64,000 bases of DNA from Dongia_B soli (GCF_034044715.1 NZ_JAXCLW010000002.1:1-64000), one strand, 5' to 3'; counted from the stretch's first letter, positions 1 to 8,027 are shown. Notes: generated by a model not told the origin, from the letters alone. A program made the numbers and translations.

Positions 1-179
1 AGAATGGCCGGGAACAGCCCTTCCGGATCGGCCCCCGACAGGGTGAAGTAATCCGTGTGACACAGACCCGTCGCCTTCACCTCAACCAACACCTCGCCAG
101 CCTGCGGGCCGTCAAGCTGTACGGTTTCAATGCTGAGGGGTTTGCCGGCTTCCAGAGCCACGGCGGCGCGTACATCCAT
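1..179 (-). CDS. frmA: Class III alcohol dehydrogenase / S-(hydroxymethyl)glutathione dehydrogenase, N-terminal part
   Basis: The gene runs off the left window edge, leaving the first 59-60 residues. The start is the ATG at 179 reading left. The visible part has the GroES-like beginning of zinc medium-chain dehydrogenases: a GLCHTD motif at about residues 38-43, with Cys40 as the expected catalytic zinc ligand, then SGADPEGLFP, which is typical of class III enzymes rather than other alcohol dehydrogenases. In the family this enzyme oxidises the glutathione adduct of formaldehyde with NAD in the cytoplasm. The rest of the protein and any S-formylglutathione hydrolase partner lie outside the window, so the assignment rests on the N-terminus alone. 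Confidence 0.85.
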   Translation of the reverse strand, partial: MDVRAAVALEAGKPLSIETVQLDGPQAGEVLVEVKATGLCHTDYFTLSGADPEGLFPAI

Positions 180-194
180 GATCATTCTCCCAAC

Positions 195-261
195 GTCAGA
201 TAGCCAATGTGTCAGATAGCCGATTCGGTCGGCGGGCATGGTTTCAGATGACTTGTCATCT
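195..261. promoter_or_regulatory. Repeats in the divergent spacer upstream of the alcohol dehydrogenase
   Basis: GTCAGATAGCC occurs twice, at 195-205 and 211-221, spaced 16 bp apart. It is followed by an inverted repeat at 246-261 with 7-bp arms AGATGAC and GTCATCT, overlapping the palindrome CTTGCAAG at 260-267. All lie between two divergent genes, where operators would sit. No known regulator consensus is claimed. Confidence 0.35.
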
Positions 262-341
262 TGCAAGCCAAGGCTCAGTCTGACCGATACAATAGTCGCT
301 ATCCATTCACTGAGATATAGGACGGGCATAGAGGGGCTGGC

Positions 342-746
342 ATGACGGCGACGCTCATACGCCTTGGCGCTCAGATTATGGTTCGTGTCGGTTTGTCGCT
401 ATTTGTGACAGGATTGTTCCCAGGAACGTCGCCAGCACAAGATCCGCCGGAAAAAGGGCAGCCATTTCCCGAGCTTTATCGGATGTATTACGATGGCGGT
501 CTGTTGGAATATTGCAATCTGATCTCACCGCTCGCGGGCAAGGGCTTCCGGGCCATGCGGGCCGATCTCCTGGCGCGCGACCGGCCTACTGAAGAAGAAC
601 ATCGCCGGACGCGGATTGCCGCTGCCACTGCGATCGATATCGAATATCTTGATCATGGTCTCGGCGGCCAACGTCTGTGGTGCAAGACCGAAGGCAAGGC
701 AGCTTTCGATCGGTTTGAAGCTTATGGCCGCAAATTGCCGGATTAG
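342..746 (+). CDS. Small secreted protein of unknown function
   Basis: A 134-residue protein if read from the ATG at 342. The in-frame ATG at 378 would give a cleaner signal peptide: a short charged start, then a hydrophobic stretch VGLSLFVTGLFPG ending in SPA before QDPPEKG. The mature part is about 100 residues, mixed charge, with two cysteines (one in a LEYCNLISP segment, one in RLWCKTEG near the end) that could form a disulfide in the periplasm. I do not recognise a family. The next gene starts about 24 bp downstream on the same strand, so co-transcription is likely. Codon use looks like the neighbours. Confidence 0.6.
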   Translation: MTATLIRLGAQIMVRVGLSLFVTGLFPGTSPAQDPPEKGQPFPELYRMYYDGGLLEYCNLISPLAGKGFRAMRADLLARDRPTEEEHRRTRIAAATAIDIEYLDHGLGGQRLWCKTEGKAAFDRFEAYGRKLPD

Positions 747-769
747 CGAGACGCTCTGCGGTGGGGTTG

Positions 770-1591
770 ATGAGTATGTCGTTCCTGGAGTTGGTGCTGC
801 TGGCAGTGGCGGCTATTTATCTAGTCATTTTGCTTTCCTTGTTCTTTATGCAGCGCCGCCTGATTTTCCCGGCTTCGCAGGAGCGGGCCGACCTGGCCGA
901 GATTGCCTCGATGACGGACCGTTTCCAGGCGGTTTCAATCGAGGGACTCAATGGAGCGAGGCTGACTTCCTGGTTTGCTCCGGCGACGCGCAATGATGGG
1001 CGGACCATCATCTATTTTCATGGCAATGCCGGACATATCGGTGGTCGGGTGGAGCGCGTTTTGCCGTATCTCTCGGTCGGCTACGGCGCGCTGCTGGTCG
1101 GCTATCCAGGATATGGCGGCAATCCCGGTAAGCCGAGCGAACAGGCCTTGTATGCGGCAGCGCGCGCCAATCTCGATTTTCTAGAGCGGCAGGATGTCGA
1201 TGCTTCTCGACTGATCCTGTTTGGTGAATCGCTTGGCACGGCGGTTGCCATACAAATGGCCATTGAACGGCCGGCTGCCGCGATCATTCTCGAGGCGCCG
1301 CTCGCATCAATCTATCTGTCAGCCTGGGCGCGTTATCCCTATCTCGCTTACAACCGCCTGATCCGCGACAAGTTCGCCTCGATCGACAAGATCGGCAATG
1401 TGCGTATACCCTTGCTGTTGATACATGGCGAGCGCGACATGACGACGGCTGTCAAATTCGGCCGCAGCGTCTTCGAGCGCGCCAACGAACCGAAGTTCGG
1501 GTTGTTTCCGACCGATGCCGGCCATAACGATCTGATGCAGCATGGCATGCCGGAGGCCGTCTTGAAATTTCTTGGCGAGTTGCCCGCATGA
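770..1591 (+). CDS. Membrane-anchored alpha/beta hydrolase (ABHD13/Bem46-like)
   Basis: About 273 residues. An N-terminal hydrophobic helix (about residues 5-27) is followed by an alpha/beta hydrolase fold: oxyanion-region YFHGNAGH near 83-89, nucleophile elbow GESLG with Ser about 154, Asp about 223 in HGERD, and His about 252 in AGHND. This layout, one N-terminal anchor plus a serine hydrolase, matches the ABHD13/Bem46/YfhR-type family, whose substrates are generally unknown. I chose the ATG at 770 because GGTGGGG lies just upstream; a GTG at 761 in the same frame is an alternative. The stop overlaps the next start (ATGA), so the DUF523 gene is translationally coupled. Confidence 0.85.
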   Translation: MSMSFLELVLLAVAAIYLVILLSLFFMQRRLIFPASQERADLAEIASMTDRFQAVSIEGLNGARLTSWFAPATRNDGRTIIYFHGNAGHIGGRVERVLPYLSVGYGALLVGYPGYGGNPGKPSEQALYAAARANLDFLERQDVDASRLILFGESLGTAVAIQMAIERPAAAIILEAPLASIYLSAWARYPYLAYNRLIRDKFASIDKIGNVRIPLLLIHGERDMTTAVKFGRSVFERANEPKFGLFPTDAGHNDLMQHGMPEAVLKFLGELPA

Positions 1592-2079
1592 GGAAGGTGT
1601 TGATCAGCGCTTGTCTCATGGGTGAAGCGGTCCGCTATGACGGGCGCGCGGCCGGGGATGGCGGCGCGCTCCTGACCGATTGGCAACGGGAAGGGCGTCT
1701 GGTGGTCATTTGCCCCGAACTAAGCGGCGGCTTGCCGGTGCCACGTCCGCCGGCTGAAATTCGCGGCGGTAATGGGAGCGACGTGCTGGCCGGCTCTGCG
1801 CGGATCGTGACGCCGGACGGCGATGATGTAACGGAAAATTTTCTACAAGGCGCATCGGCAACGCTCGCGCTTGCTCAAAATCATGGCGTGACGGTCGCCA
1901 TCCTAAAGCAGCGTAGCCCGTCTTGCGGTAGCCGCGAAATCTACGACGGCAGGTTCGTCGGCAATCGCATTGCCGGCGAGGGCGTCACCGCAGCTCTGCT
2001 TCGCCGCCACGGCATCACTGTTTTCGATGAAACCCAATTGGCCGAGGCGGAATCCTGGCTCCGGCATCAGTCGGATTAG
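1588..2079 (+). CDS. DUF523 family protein
   Basis: A 163-residue protein covering the whole DUF523 family length. Recognisable segments are the N-terminal VLISACLMGEAVRYDG, the central ICPELSGGLPVPRPPAEI, and ILKQRSPSCGSREIYDG with the conserved SPSCG cysteine motif near residues 109-113. Conserved cysteines at the start (SACL), the centre (ICPE) and this motif suggest a metal or Fe-S site, but the biochemical role of the family is not known to me. It overlaps the upstream hydrolase gene by 4 bp. Its last 4 bases overlap the convergent SufU-like gene on the other strand. Confidence 0.85.
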   Translation: MRKVLISACLMGEAVRYDGRAAGDGGALLTDWQREGRLVVICPELSGGLPVPRPPAEIRGGNGSDVLAGSARIVTPDGDDVTENFLQGASATLALAQNHGVTVAILKQRSPSCGSREIYDGRFVGNRIAGEGVTAALLRRHGITVFDETQLAEAESWLRHQSD

Positions 2080-2495
2080 GACGCTGTGGCGATCGCTTTC
2101 TCGAAAGCTTCGAACGGCAATAACACGCAATCGCGTCGGCTTTTCGCCGAATGAACCGGCGTGAAGATATCGAGACACGACCAATCGGCGGGCGCTGCAT
2201 CGCCATCGCGCATCATGGCGCGGATGGCTGGCAAGATGGCGCGGGCGCTGCTGAGATCGCGGTTGCGGCAATATTCGGCAATCGTGGCCGCGGCAGCTTC
2301 GCAAAGGATGCAGCCGCGGACATGATGGCTGATCCCGCCGATATGGTCACCGGACTTTTCAATGTCGATGGTAACGCGATCGCCGCAAAGCGGATTGTCG
2401 AGCGTGATGCTGGTGGTCGGGTTATCCAGCCTGCCCTTGCCATAAGCCGTCTTGGCGCGTTGCACGAGGGCTTGATGATAGAGCGTTGCGCTCAT
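2076..2495 (-). CDS. SufU/IscU-like iron-sulfur cluster scaffold protein
   Basis: A 139-residue NifU-N-type scaffold. The ligand set is visible: Cys37-Gly-Asp39 (LCGD), Cys62 (RGCILC, with an extra Cys65) and Cys123 (RRDC), matching the Cys/Asp/Cys/Cys pattern of SufU. I see no LPPVK chaperone motif as in IscU, which favours the SufU type. In the family it receives persulfide sulfur and assembles Fe-S clusters in the cytoplasm. It is the last gene of a long minus-strand array, overlapping the upstream MocA-like fusion gene by 4 bp. That position suggests it serves maturation of an Fe-S molybdenum hydroxylase rather than general Suf assembly; this is inference. No other suf or isc genes are nearby. 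Confidence 0.8.
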   Translation of the reverse strand: MSATLYHQALVQRAKTAYGKGRLDNPTTSITLDNPLCGDRVTIDIEKSGDHIGGISHHVRGCILCEAAAATIAEYCRNRDLSSARAILPAIRAMMRDGDAAPADWSCLDIFTPVHSAKSRRDCVLLPFEAFEKAIATAS

Positions 2496-4120
2496 GCAGT
2501 GAAATCCTGGTGTAATTTTGCATAGGCTTCGGGTGTGTCGATATCGCGCAAAATCGTCCTGTCATCGACGGCGATCTCCGCGACCAATTCCGCATGTTCG
2601 CCGATCAGATGCCGTGCACCGACATCACCGGCCAGTTGCCGCATCTCCGGAAAAAAACGGCGATCCCACAGGACCGGGTTGCCGCGCTTGCCTTCATGTA
2701 CCGGCAGGACAATGGCCCGGCCTTCAACCGGATTATAGGCTGAGATCATGCGCCGCAGGAGGGGGGCGGCGACCTGCGGCATGTCGCCGAGGAGGATCAT
2801 CGCCGCATCAGTCTCCTGCTTCAGACTGTCTATGCCAGTCTTGAGGGAGGCACTCATGCCCTCCGCATAATCCGGTGCCAGCACGATACGGACGGGGCGG
2901 TTGCCGATTGCGCTGCGTATCTCGCTCGCCTGATGTCCGGCAACGACGACGATATCGGAGAGATCCAAGGCCAGGGCTTGATCGATCACATGGCAAAGCA
3001 GGGGCTTGCCATGGAGATCGAGCAGGAGTTTGTTCTGGCCCATGCGTCTGGACTGCCCCGCTGCGAGGATGATCGCTGCGATGTGCCGGCCATTGTCCGG
3101 GCGGCTGGATGGAGCATCCCCGAGACGCGGTTGCGGGCGGCTGGGAATCTCACCAAGAAGGCCGCCAACTCCCATGCGGCGGATATCGCGCGCCGTGACC
3201 GGCAGGTCGGCGGCCAGACGCTGCAGGACCCAATCGACGCCATTGCGTTTCGGCGACCTGGCGCATCCCGGCAGGCCGATGACAGGTATGTCGCCAAGTC
3301 CGGCCAGCAGCAACAGATTGCCGGGATCCACCGGCATGCCGAATTGCTCGATATGGCCGCCCAAGGCGGTCACCGCTGCGGGAATGACGTCGAGGCGGTC
3401 GGTGATTGCGCTGGCGCCGAGTATCAACAAGAGATCCGCTTGGTCTTTCAAGCTTTCGTCGATTGCGGATCGCAAAGCGTCCATCTGATGTGCACAGCGT
3501 TTTTCGCCGACCAATGTGCTGCCAAGCTCCATGACGCGACGTGCCGTGATATCGCGCGTCTTATCCAAAACGCTCTCTTTCAAGGTTGGCAGCACAGTCT
3601 GGATGAGGCCAATGCGACGGGACCTGAAGGGTGCAACCCGAACACTGGCTGTGCCGCGCCGGGCAACAGCGCAGGCCTTCTGCAATAAACTGGCGGGAAC
3701 GGCAAACGGAATGATCTTCACCGTTGCCACCATCTGCCCGGCCATCACGGGCTGGCGATTGGCGAGTGTCGCCAAGGTCATCGCTTCGTCAATCTCATTG
3801 ATCGCATCGATCAACTCTTCATCAAGGCAAAGCAATCCGCTCGTCTCGGCAAACAGATTGGCCCGGCCGGTAAAAGGGGGATCGGTGCGAATATGGGCGC
3901 CGGCAACGGCACGCGCTAAATCGGCCGCGGCTTGATCTTCCCCAATATCGCCGGGCTCCAGCCGGGCGACAACGATATGGCTGTGGCCATGCGCCGCCAA
4001 GGCGGCGAGGTCGGCGGCCGTGAGGTAGCGGCCTTTTCTAAACAGCTGGTCGCCGGCCCTGACCGCATGGGCAAGGATGGCTCCCTGGCATTCTTCCAAT
4101 GGTAATGTGCCGAAAATCAT
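2492..4120 (-). CDS. Molybdopterin-binding domain fused to MocA/MobA-like nucleotidyltransferase
   Basis: A 542-residue two-domain protein. Residues about 165-335 form a MoeA/MogA/CinA-type molybdopterin-binding domain (RRIGLIQT near 168-175, LLILGASAITDRLDV near 231-245). Residues about 346-542 form a MobA-like NTP transferase: LAAGQSRRMG at 352-361, then NKLLLDLHGKPLL, and a metal-binding GDMPQV further on. The family attaches CMP (MocA) or GMP (MobA) to molybdopterin. Adjacency to XdhC- and CoxD/E-type genes favours CTP, making the MCD cofactor used by xanthine dehydrogenase and CO-dehydrogenase-type hydroxylases. A separate mobA lies at 45775-46401. The start is 6 bp below the stop of the XdhC-like gene. 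Confidence 0.85.
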   Translation of the reverse strand: MIFGTLPLEECQGAILAHAVRAGDQLFRKGRYLTAADLAALAAHGHSHIVVARLEPGDIGEDQAAADLARAVAGAHIRTDPPFTGRANLFAETSGLLCLDEELIDAINEIDEAMTLATLANRQPVMAGQMVATVKIIPFAVPASLLQKACAVARRGTASVRVAPFRSRRIGLIQTVLPTLKESVLDKTRDITARRVMELGSTLVGEKRCAHQMDALRSAIDESLKDQADLLLILGASAITDRLDVIPAAVTALGGHIEQFGMPVDPGNLLLLAGLGDIPVIGLPGCARSPKRNGVDWVLQRLAADLPVTARDIRRMGVGGLLGEIPSRPQPRLGDAPSSRPDNGRHIAAIILAAGQSRRMGQNKLLLDLHGKPLLCHVIDQALALDLSDIVVVAGHQASEIRSAIGNRPVRIVLAPDYAEGMSASLKTGIDSLKQETDAAMILLGDMPQVAAPLLRRMISAYNPVEGRAIVLPVHEGKRGNPVLWDRRFFPEMRQLAGDVGARHLIGEHAELVAEIAVDDRTILRDIDTPEAYAKLHQDFTA

Positions 4121-4126
4121 CTTGTC

Positions 4127-4831
4127 CTAACGCGTCGGTCGGCGATGCAAGGCGGCCGTCAGTTGTGCCATGACGGAAATGGCGATTTCCGCCGGCGACT
4201 TGGCGCCGATATCCAATCCGGCCGGTCCGTGAATGCGCATGCAATCCGCCGCGCTGAACCCTTCCGCCTGGAGCCGCTCCAGGCGAGCCGCATGGGTCTT
4301 CTTGCTGCCGAGGGCGCCGATATAGAAAGCCGGTGAGCGCAAGGCGAAGGTGAGGGCCGGGTCGTCCAGCTTGGGATCATGCGTCAGCGTGACGATGGCG
4401 CTGCGGCTATCCGGCCGCAAAACCTCCAGCGCTTCATCCGGCCAGTCATGGCGCAGATCGATCCCGGGGAAGCGATCCGCCGAGGCAAAGGACCGGCGAG
4501 GATCTATCACAGTGACCTGATAACCCGCCAGCATCGCCATCGGGGCGAGCGACTGCGAGATATGCACTGCTCCCACGATCATCAAGCGGGCAGCCGGATT
4601 ATGCACATGCACGAAGAGGCGATGGCCGGTCGTCTCGATCTCGCCGCTGCGATCGTCGATCAAGGCTTGCCGGGCGGCGACTAAATCACTTATCGACAAA
4701 TCCAATCTGGCGCCGGTACGGGTTGCGGTGACGATATCCTGCAGCCCCGTTGCAAGATTGGTCACGAGGGCGACAGGCTCGCCGCGCGCCTTCAATTCAA
4801 GGATCTCGTTCAGCAGGTCGCGTCGCATCAA
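4127..4831 (-). CDS. XdhC/CoxF-family molybdenum insertion protein (Rossmann domain)
   Basis: A 234-residue XdhC C-terminal-type protein. The Rossmann portion is clear: RLMIVGAVHISQSLAPMA near residues 81-98, then VTVIDPRR, and IVTLTHDPKLDDPALT, with a conserved FYIGALGSKKTHAARLERL block. XdhC proteins bind the molybdenum cofactor, promote its sulfuration and hand it to xanthine dehydrogenase-type apoenzymes in the cytoplasm. The glycine-rich loop reads VGAVHIS where VGAGHVA is usual, a variant noted but not interpreted. The N-terminal domain is carried by a separate small protein just upstream (4841-5161), 9 bp away, a split arrangement common in Cox-type clusters. Confidence 0.88.
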   Translation of the reverse strand: MMRRDLLNEILELKARGEPVALVTNLATGLQDIVTATRTGARLDLSISDLVAARQALIDDRSGEIETTGHRLFVHVHNPAARLMIVGAVHISQSLAPMAMLAGYQVTVIDPRRSFASADRFPGIDLRHDWPDEALEVLRPDSRSAIVTLTHDPKLDDPALTFALRSPAFYIGALGSKKTHAARLERLQAEGFSAADCMRIHGPAGLDIGAKSPAEIAISVMAQLTAALHRRPTR

Positions 4832-4840
4832 AGCACCTGT

Positions 4841-5161
4841 TCAGTCCAGCCGTTCGATATAGACCTGCAACTTGCCGCCGCAGGCCAGGCCGACTTCCCA
4901 AGCTTGCTCGTTGGTGATGCCGAAATCCAGCAAACGCGGCTTCCCGTCCTGCATGACATCGAGTGCTTCCTTAACGACCGCGCCTTCGATGCAACCGCCG
5001 GAAACGGATCCCATCATGCGGCCTTGGCCGTCGACGATCAGCTGGCTGCCGGCCGGGCGCGGCGAAGACCCCCAGGTGCTGGTCACGGTGGCGATGGCGA
5101 CCTCATGGCCTTGATTTTTCCAGTCGGCGGCGATGGCGAGAATGTCCTGATCGGGTGTCAT
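4841..5161 (-). CDS. XdhC/CoxI N-terminal-domain protein
   Basis: A 106-residue stand-alone XdhC-CoxI domain. Diagnostic segments are ATVTSTWGSSPRPAGSQLIVDG (about residues 24-45) and GSVSGGCIEGAVVKEA (about 51-66), whose SGGCIEG cysteine motif is conserved across XdhC and CoxI. The C-terminal LACGGKLQVYIERL is also typical. In the family it works with the Rossmann-domain partner encoded immediately downstream to mature a molybdenum hydroxylase. The start codon overlaps the coxE stop by 4 bp. It could be mistaken for a fragment broken off the next gene, but both reading frames are intact and each has its own start. Confidence 0.88.
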   Translation of the reverse strand: MTPDQDILAIAADWKNQGHEVAIATVTSTWGSSPRPAGSQLIVDGQGRMMGSVSGGCIEGAVVKEALDVMQDGKPRLLDFGITNEQAWEVGLACGGKLQVYIERLD

Positions 5162-6363
5162 GCGGCAAGTCCTCCGCGCATTCCGGACGAGCGGCGCAGG
5201 TGGTCCCCACTCAGCGCCTCGGCCAGATCTTGCATACTGTTCAGATTATGTATCGGGCGGAAGTCGTCAACGTGCTTGATCAGAATACCTGCACCCCGGC
5301 TCAGCGGCTCATAGGCATCATAACGCAATAAAGGATTAAGCCAGATCAAGTGCCGGCACGAGCGGTGCAGCCGCGCGATTTCCCGCTCCAATATCTCGCC
5401 GTCATCGCGCTCCAGGCCGTCGCTGATCAGCAAGATGACGGCGCCTTGAGCCAACACCCGGCGGGCCCATCGCAAATTGAATTCGGCCAAGCTGGAGCCG
5501 ATGCGGGTGCCGCCCGACCAGTCGACAACATGCTCGGCGACAAGATCCAAGGCGATATCGACATCGCGGTGACGCAGATGACGCGTGATGTTGCTGAGCC
5601 GCGTGCCGAACAAAAATGTATGAACCCTGTCGCGATCATTGGTAATGGCATGCACGAAATGCAGCGCGAGGCGCGCATAACGGCTCATCGATCCGGAAAT
5701 ATCGCAGAGGATAACCAGCGGTGGGTGCCGCGGGCGAGGCGACTTGAGACGCAACGGTATGGTCCCGTGATGCCGCAAGCTGGCGCGCAAGGTGCCGCGC
5801 ATATCCACGATTTGACCGTGATCGTCGCGACGGAAGCGGCGTGTCGGCACTTCCATGATCGGCAGACGCAGTTGTGCAATGGCTTTCTTGGCGAGTTGCA
5901 GTTCCACCATGCTCATCTTGTCGAAATCCATCCGCTGCAGAATTTCGCGCTGCGAATAGGTCATCGCCGCATCGATCTGCAACTTTTCTTCTGCATTGGA
6001 CAGGTCATCCAACTGGTCCGCACTGTCCTTCTTTAAAGCTTCCGCCAGCCGCCGGTTTATCTCCTGTTGTTTCGCAGGATCGTGTTGATCGATCGCGAGG
6101 CTGGGCAAGAGCAGCGACATCATGCGCTTCAGGAATTCCGGGTTCTTCCAGAAAATATGGAACGCCTGGTCGAATATCTCGCGCTGTTCGCGGCGCTGCA
6201 CGAAGACTGCGTGCAGAACCCAATAGAAATCGGCACGGCTGCCGATGCCGGCGGCCTGCAGGGCTTCGACCGCATCGATGACCTTGCCGGGGCCGATCGG
6301 CAGACCCGCGGCACGCAAGGTGCGCGCGAATTGCATGATATTATCCATCAGCCGGCCGGCCAT
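5158..6363 (-). CDS. coxE: CoxE-like von Willebrand factor A domain protein
   Basis: 401 residues. The N-terminal two thirds is helical and charged (DUF58/CoxE-type). The C-terminal part carries a VWA domain with an intact MIDAS beginning DISGSMS at 221-227 (Asp221, Ser223, Ser225), followed by a Thr/Gly-containing WSGGTRIGSS loop and LLISDGLERDD. In CO dehydrogenase gene clusters CoxD (an AAA ATPase) and CoxE work together as a MoxR/VWA chaperone pair for assembling the Mo-Cu-type active site. Here the paired ATPase is immediately upstream, 2 bp away. A related alternative is a general MoxR/VWA pair, but the adjacent XdhC genes support the Cox assignment. Confidence 0.85.
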   Translation of the reverse strand: MAGRLMDNIMQFARTLRAAGLPIGPGKVIDAVEALQAAGIGSRADFYWVLHAVFVQRREQREIFDQAFHIFWKNPEFLKRMMSLLLPSLAIDQHDPAKQQEINRRLAEALKKDSADQLDDLSNAEEKLQIDAAMTYSQREILQRMDFDKMSMVELQLAKKAIAQLRLPIMEVPTRRFRRDDHGQIVDMRGTLRASLRHHGTIPLRLKSPRPRHPPLVILCDISGSMSRYARLALHFVHAITNDRDRVHTFLFGTRLSNITRHLRHRDVDIALDLVAEHVVDWSGGTRIGSSLAEFNLRWARRVLAQGAVILLISDGLERDDGEILEREIARLHRSCRHLIWLNPLLRYDAYEPLSRGAGILIKHVDDFRPIHNLNSMQDLAEALSGDHLRRSSGMRGGLAA

Positions 6364-6365
6364 GA

Positions 6366-7304
6366 TCAGCGCGCCGCCATTTCAGTGCGTATCTCATCCA
6401 ACAAACGGGCCGCTTCGCTGCCCCGGATACGAGCGATATCGTCCTGGTATTTGAGCAAGGCGCCCAGGCTGTTATCGACAGCCTGGGGATTGAGTGCGAC
6501 CTGATCGAGTTGAACCAAGGCATCAGTCCAATCGATTGTCTCGGCGACGCCTGGCAGCTTGTAGAGATCCTGGCCCCGCAGCTTCTGAATGAAGGCGACC
6601 ACCTCGCGCGACAGGCCATCAGCGGCCTGCGGCACCTTGGCGCGCAGAATTTCCAATTCCCGCGCGGCATCCGGATAATCGACCCAGTAATAGAAGCACC
6701 GGCGCTTCAGGGCATCGTGAATTTCCCGCGTGCGGTTTGAGGTGATGATGACGATCGGCGGTTCCGGCGCCTTAATGATGCCGATCTCGGGGATCGTCAC
6801 CTGGAAATCCGACAGCAATTCGAGCAGATAGGCTTCAAACGGCTCGTCGGTGCGGTCGAGTTCATCGATCAGCAAAACCGGCGGACCGGACGGACCGGGT
6901 TCCAGCGCCTGAAGCAGGGGACGCCGGATCAGGAAGCGGTCGGAAAAGATGTCGTGCGCGATCTCTTCGCGAGACCCCGTCTGAGCTGCTTCAGCCAAAC
7001 GAATTTCCAGCATCTGCCGGGCGTAATTCCATTCATAGACAGCCGCGGCGATATCCAGCCCTTCATAGCATTGCAGGCGGATCAGTCGGCGGCCGAGCGT
7101 GCCGGCCAGCACCTTGGCGATTTCCGTCTTGCCGACACCGGCTTCACCTTCAAGGAAGAGCGGCCGGCATAGTTTCAGGGCCAGAAACACAGCGGTGGCG
7201 AGGCTGCGATCGGCGATATAATTGCCCGCTTGCAGCAAGGTAACGGCATCGTCGATCGATTCCGGGAGAGCGTAGAGAGACTGCGGCTGGACGGCTGCGC
7301 TCAT
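6366..7304 (-). CDS. coxD: CoxD/MoxR-family AAA+ ATPase
   Basis: A 312-residue AAA+ ATPase of the MoxR clade. Walker A GEAGVGKT is at 53-60, Walker B is VLLIDELDR near 143-151, and an IITSNRTREIHDALKRRC sensor-1/second-region block follows. Members use ATP hydrolysis to remodel or activate partner metalloenzymes, with a VWA protein as adaptor. CoxE downstream is that adaptor. A GAGG ribosome site lies 7 bp before the ATG. The gene begins 9 bp after the ydbL stop on the same strand, so the ydb and cox genes appear to share a transcript. Confidence 0.9.
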   Translation of the reverse strand: MSAAVQPQSLYALPESIDDAVTLLQAGNYIADRSLATAVFLALKLCRPLFLEGEAGVGKTEIAKVLAGTLGRRLIRLQCYEGLDIAAAVYEWNYARQMLEIRLAEAAQTGSREEIAHDIFSDRFLIRRPLLQALEPGPSGPPVLLIDELDRTDEPFEAYLLELLSDFQVTIPEIGIIKAPEPPIVIITSNRTREIHDALKRRCFYYWVDYPDAARELEILRAKVPQAADGLSREVVAFIQKLRGQDLYKLPGVAETIDWTDALVQLDQVALNPQAVDNSLGALLKYQDDIARIRGSEAARLLDEIRTEMAAR

Positions 7305-7313
7305 CGGGCCTCG

Positions 7314-7724
7314 CTATTTCTTGATCCACTTGCCACCGCTATCCATGAAATACCAGCCGGGTTGGAGCTTTTCCTGGATGATCTTTTCTGCGGTAATCGC
7401 GCCGATCTGCTCGACAGGGACGCCTTTCTGCTTGGCGATCTGTTCGTATTTCGTGCGGCGCTGCTCGTTGACGTCCTGCACCAGCTTTTGTATGTCGGCA
7501 CCGGCATTGCCGGAGACAATGCCGACATAGCCGTCCGGCCGCTCGCCGATCAGCCCCTTGGCGCGTGCGCCGTCCAATGTTTCCGCCGCTGCCGGAGTAG
7601 CGAAGATCAGACTGGAGGCCACCGGCACGGCCAGGATCACGGCCAGGCCCAGGGCCATGCTCGCGGCATAGCGCAGGGTAAGGCGCCGAAAACGGGTAAG
7701 AATGCGCATTTTGGCCGCAAACAT
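7314..7724 (-). CDS. ydbL: YdbL-family (DUF1318) periplasmic protein
   Basis: 136 residues with an N-terminal signal peptide ending near TPAAA before ETLDGA. The mature region is the DUF1318 domain: LDGARAKGLIGERPDGYVGIV, then a charged helix (VNEQRRTKYEQIAKQKGV), and PGWYFMDSGGKWIKK at the C-terminus. In Escherichia coli YdbL acts in the periplasm as a partner of the YdbH-YnbE intermembrane bridge that moves phospholipid to the outer membrane. The three genes occur here in the same order, which supports the call strongly. A later start at 7709 is possible. Confidence 0.88.
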   Translation of the reverse strand: MFAAKMRILTRFRRLTLRYAASMALGLAVILAVPVASSLIFATPAAAETLDGARAKGLIGERPDGYVGIVSGNAGADIQKLVQDVNEQRRTKYEQIAKQKGVPVEQIGAITAEKIIQEKLQPGWYFMDSGGKWIKK

Positions 7725-7748
7725 GACGCTCGACCTCTTTCTTCTAAA

Positions 7749-7988
7749 CTAGAACAGGTTTGGATTGGATTGAACCAAAGTATCGACGTCCCGGTCGACC
7801 TTGACCCGGACTTCTTGCTCGATCTTGACGTTCATGTTGATCACGATCGGCTTGTCCGGAGCTTCAACCTTAACGGTGGGGTTGCAAGCCGCCAGGATCA
7901 CGGCAAGGGAAACAGCGAGGAAAACCGGACCGCAAGCCCGGCGTCCCGTACCGCCAAGTCCTGCGTCACATTTCGCATTCGGCGCCAC
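7749..7988 (-). CDS. ynbE: YnbE-family outer-membrane lipoprotein
   Basis: 79 residues. A hydrophobic stretch ends in the lipobox LAAC with Cys35, followed by a short mature part rich in beta-strand (NPTVKVEAPDKPIVINMNVKI) as in YnbE. The E. coli protein is an outer-membrane lipoprotein that stacks onto the C-terminus of YdbH to complete a hydrophobic bridge across the periplasm. The gene lies 40 bp after ydbH and 24 bp before ydbL. The N-terminal extension before the hydrophobic core is longer than usual, so a start further in is possible. Confidence 0.87.
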   Translation of the reverse strand: MAPNAKCDAGLGGTGRRACGPVFLAVSLAVILAACNPTVKVEAPDKPIVINMNVKIEQEVRVKVDRDVDTLVQSNPNLF

Positions 7989-8027
7989 TTCAAACTCCCT
8001 GCCTGAGATTATTTTACCTGAAATACT

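Noticed and set aside
4127..5161. XdhC gene broken into two pieces by a frameshift
   Set aside because: Each half has a normal start and complete domain, and split XdhC/CoxI and CoxF-type proteins are common in Cox clusters.
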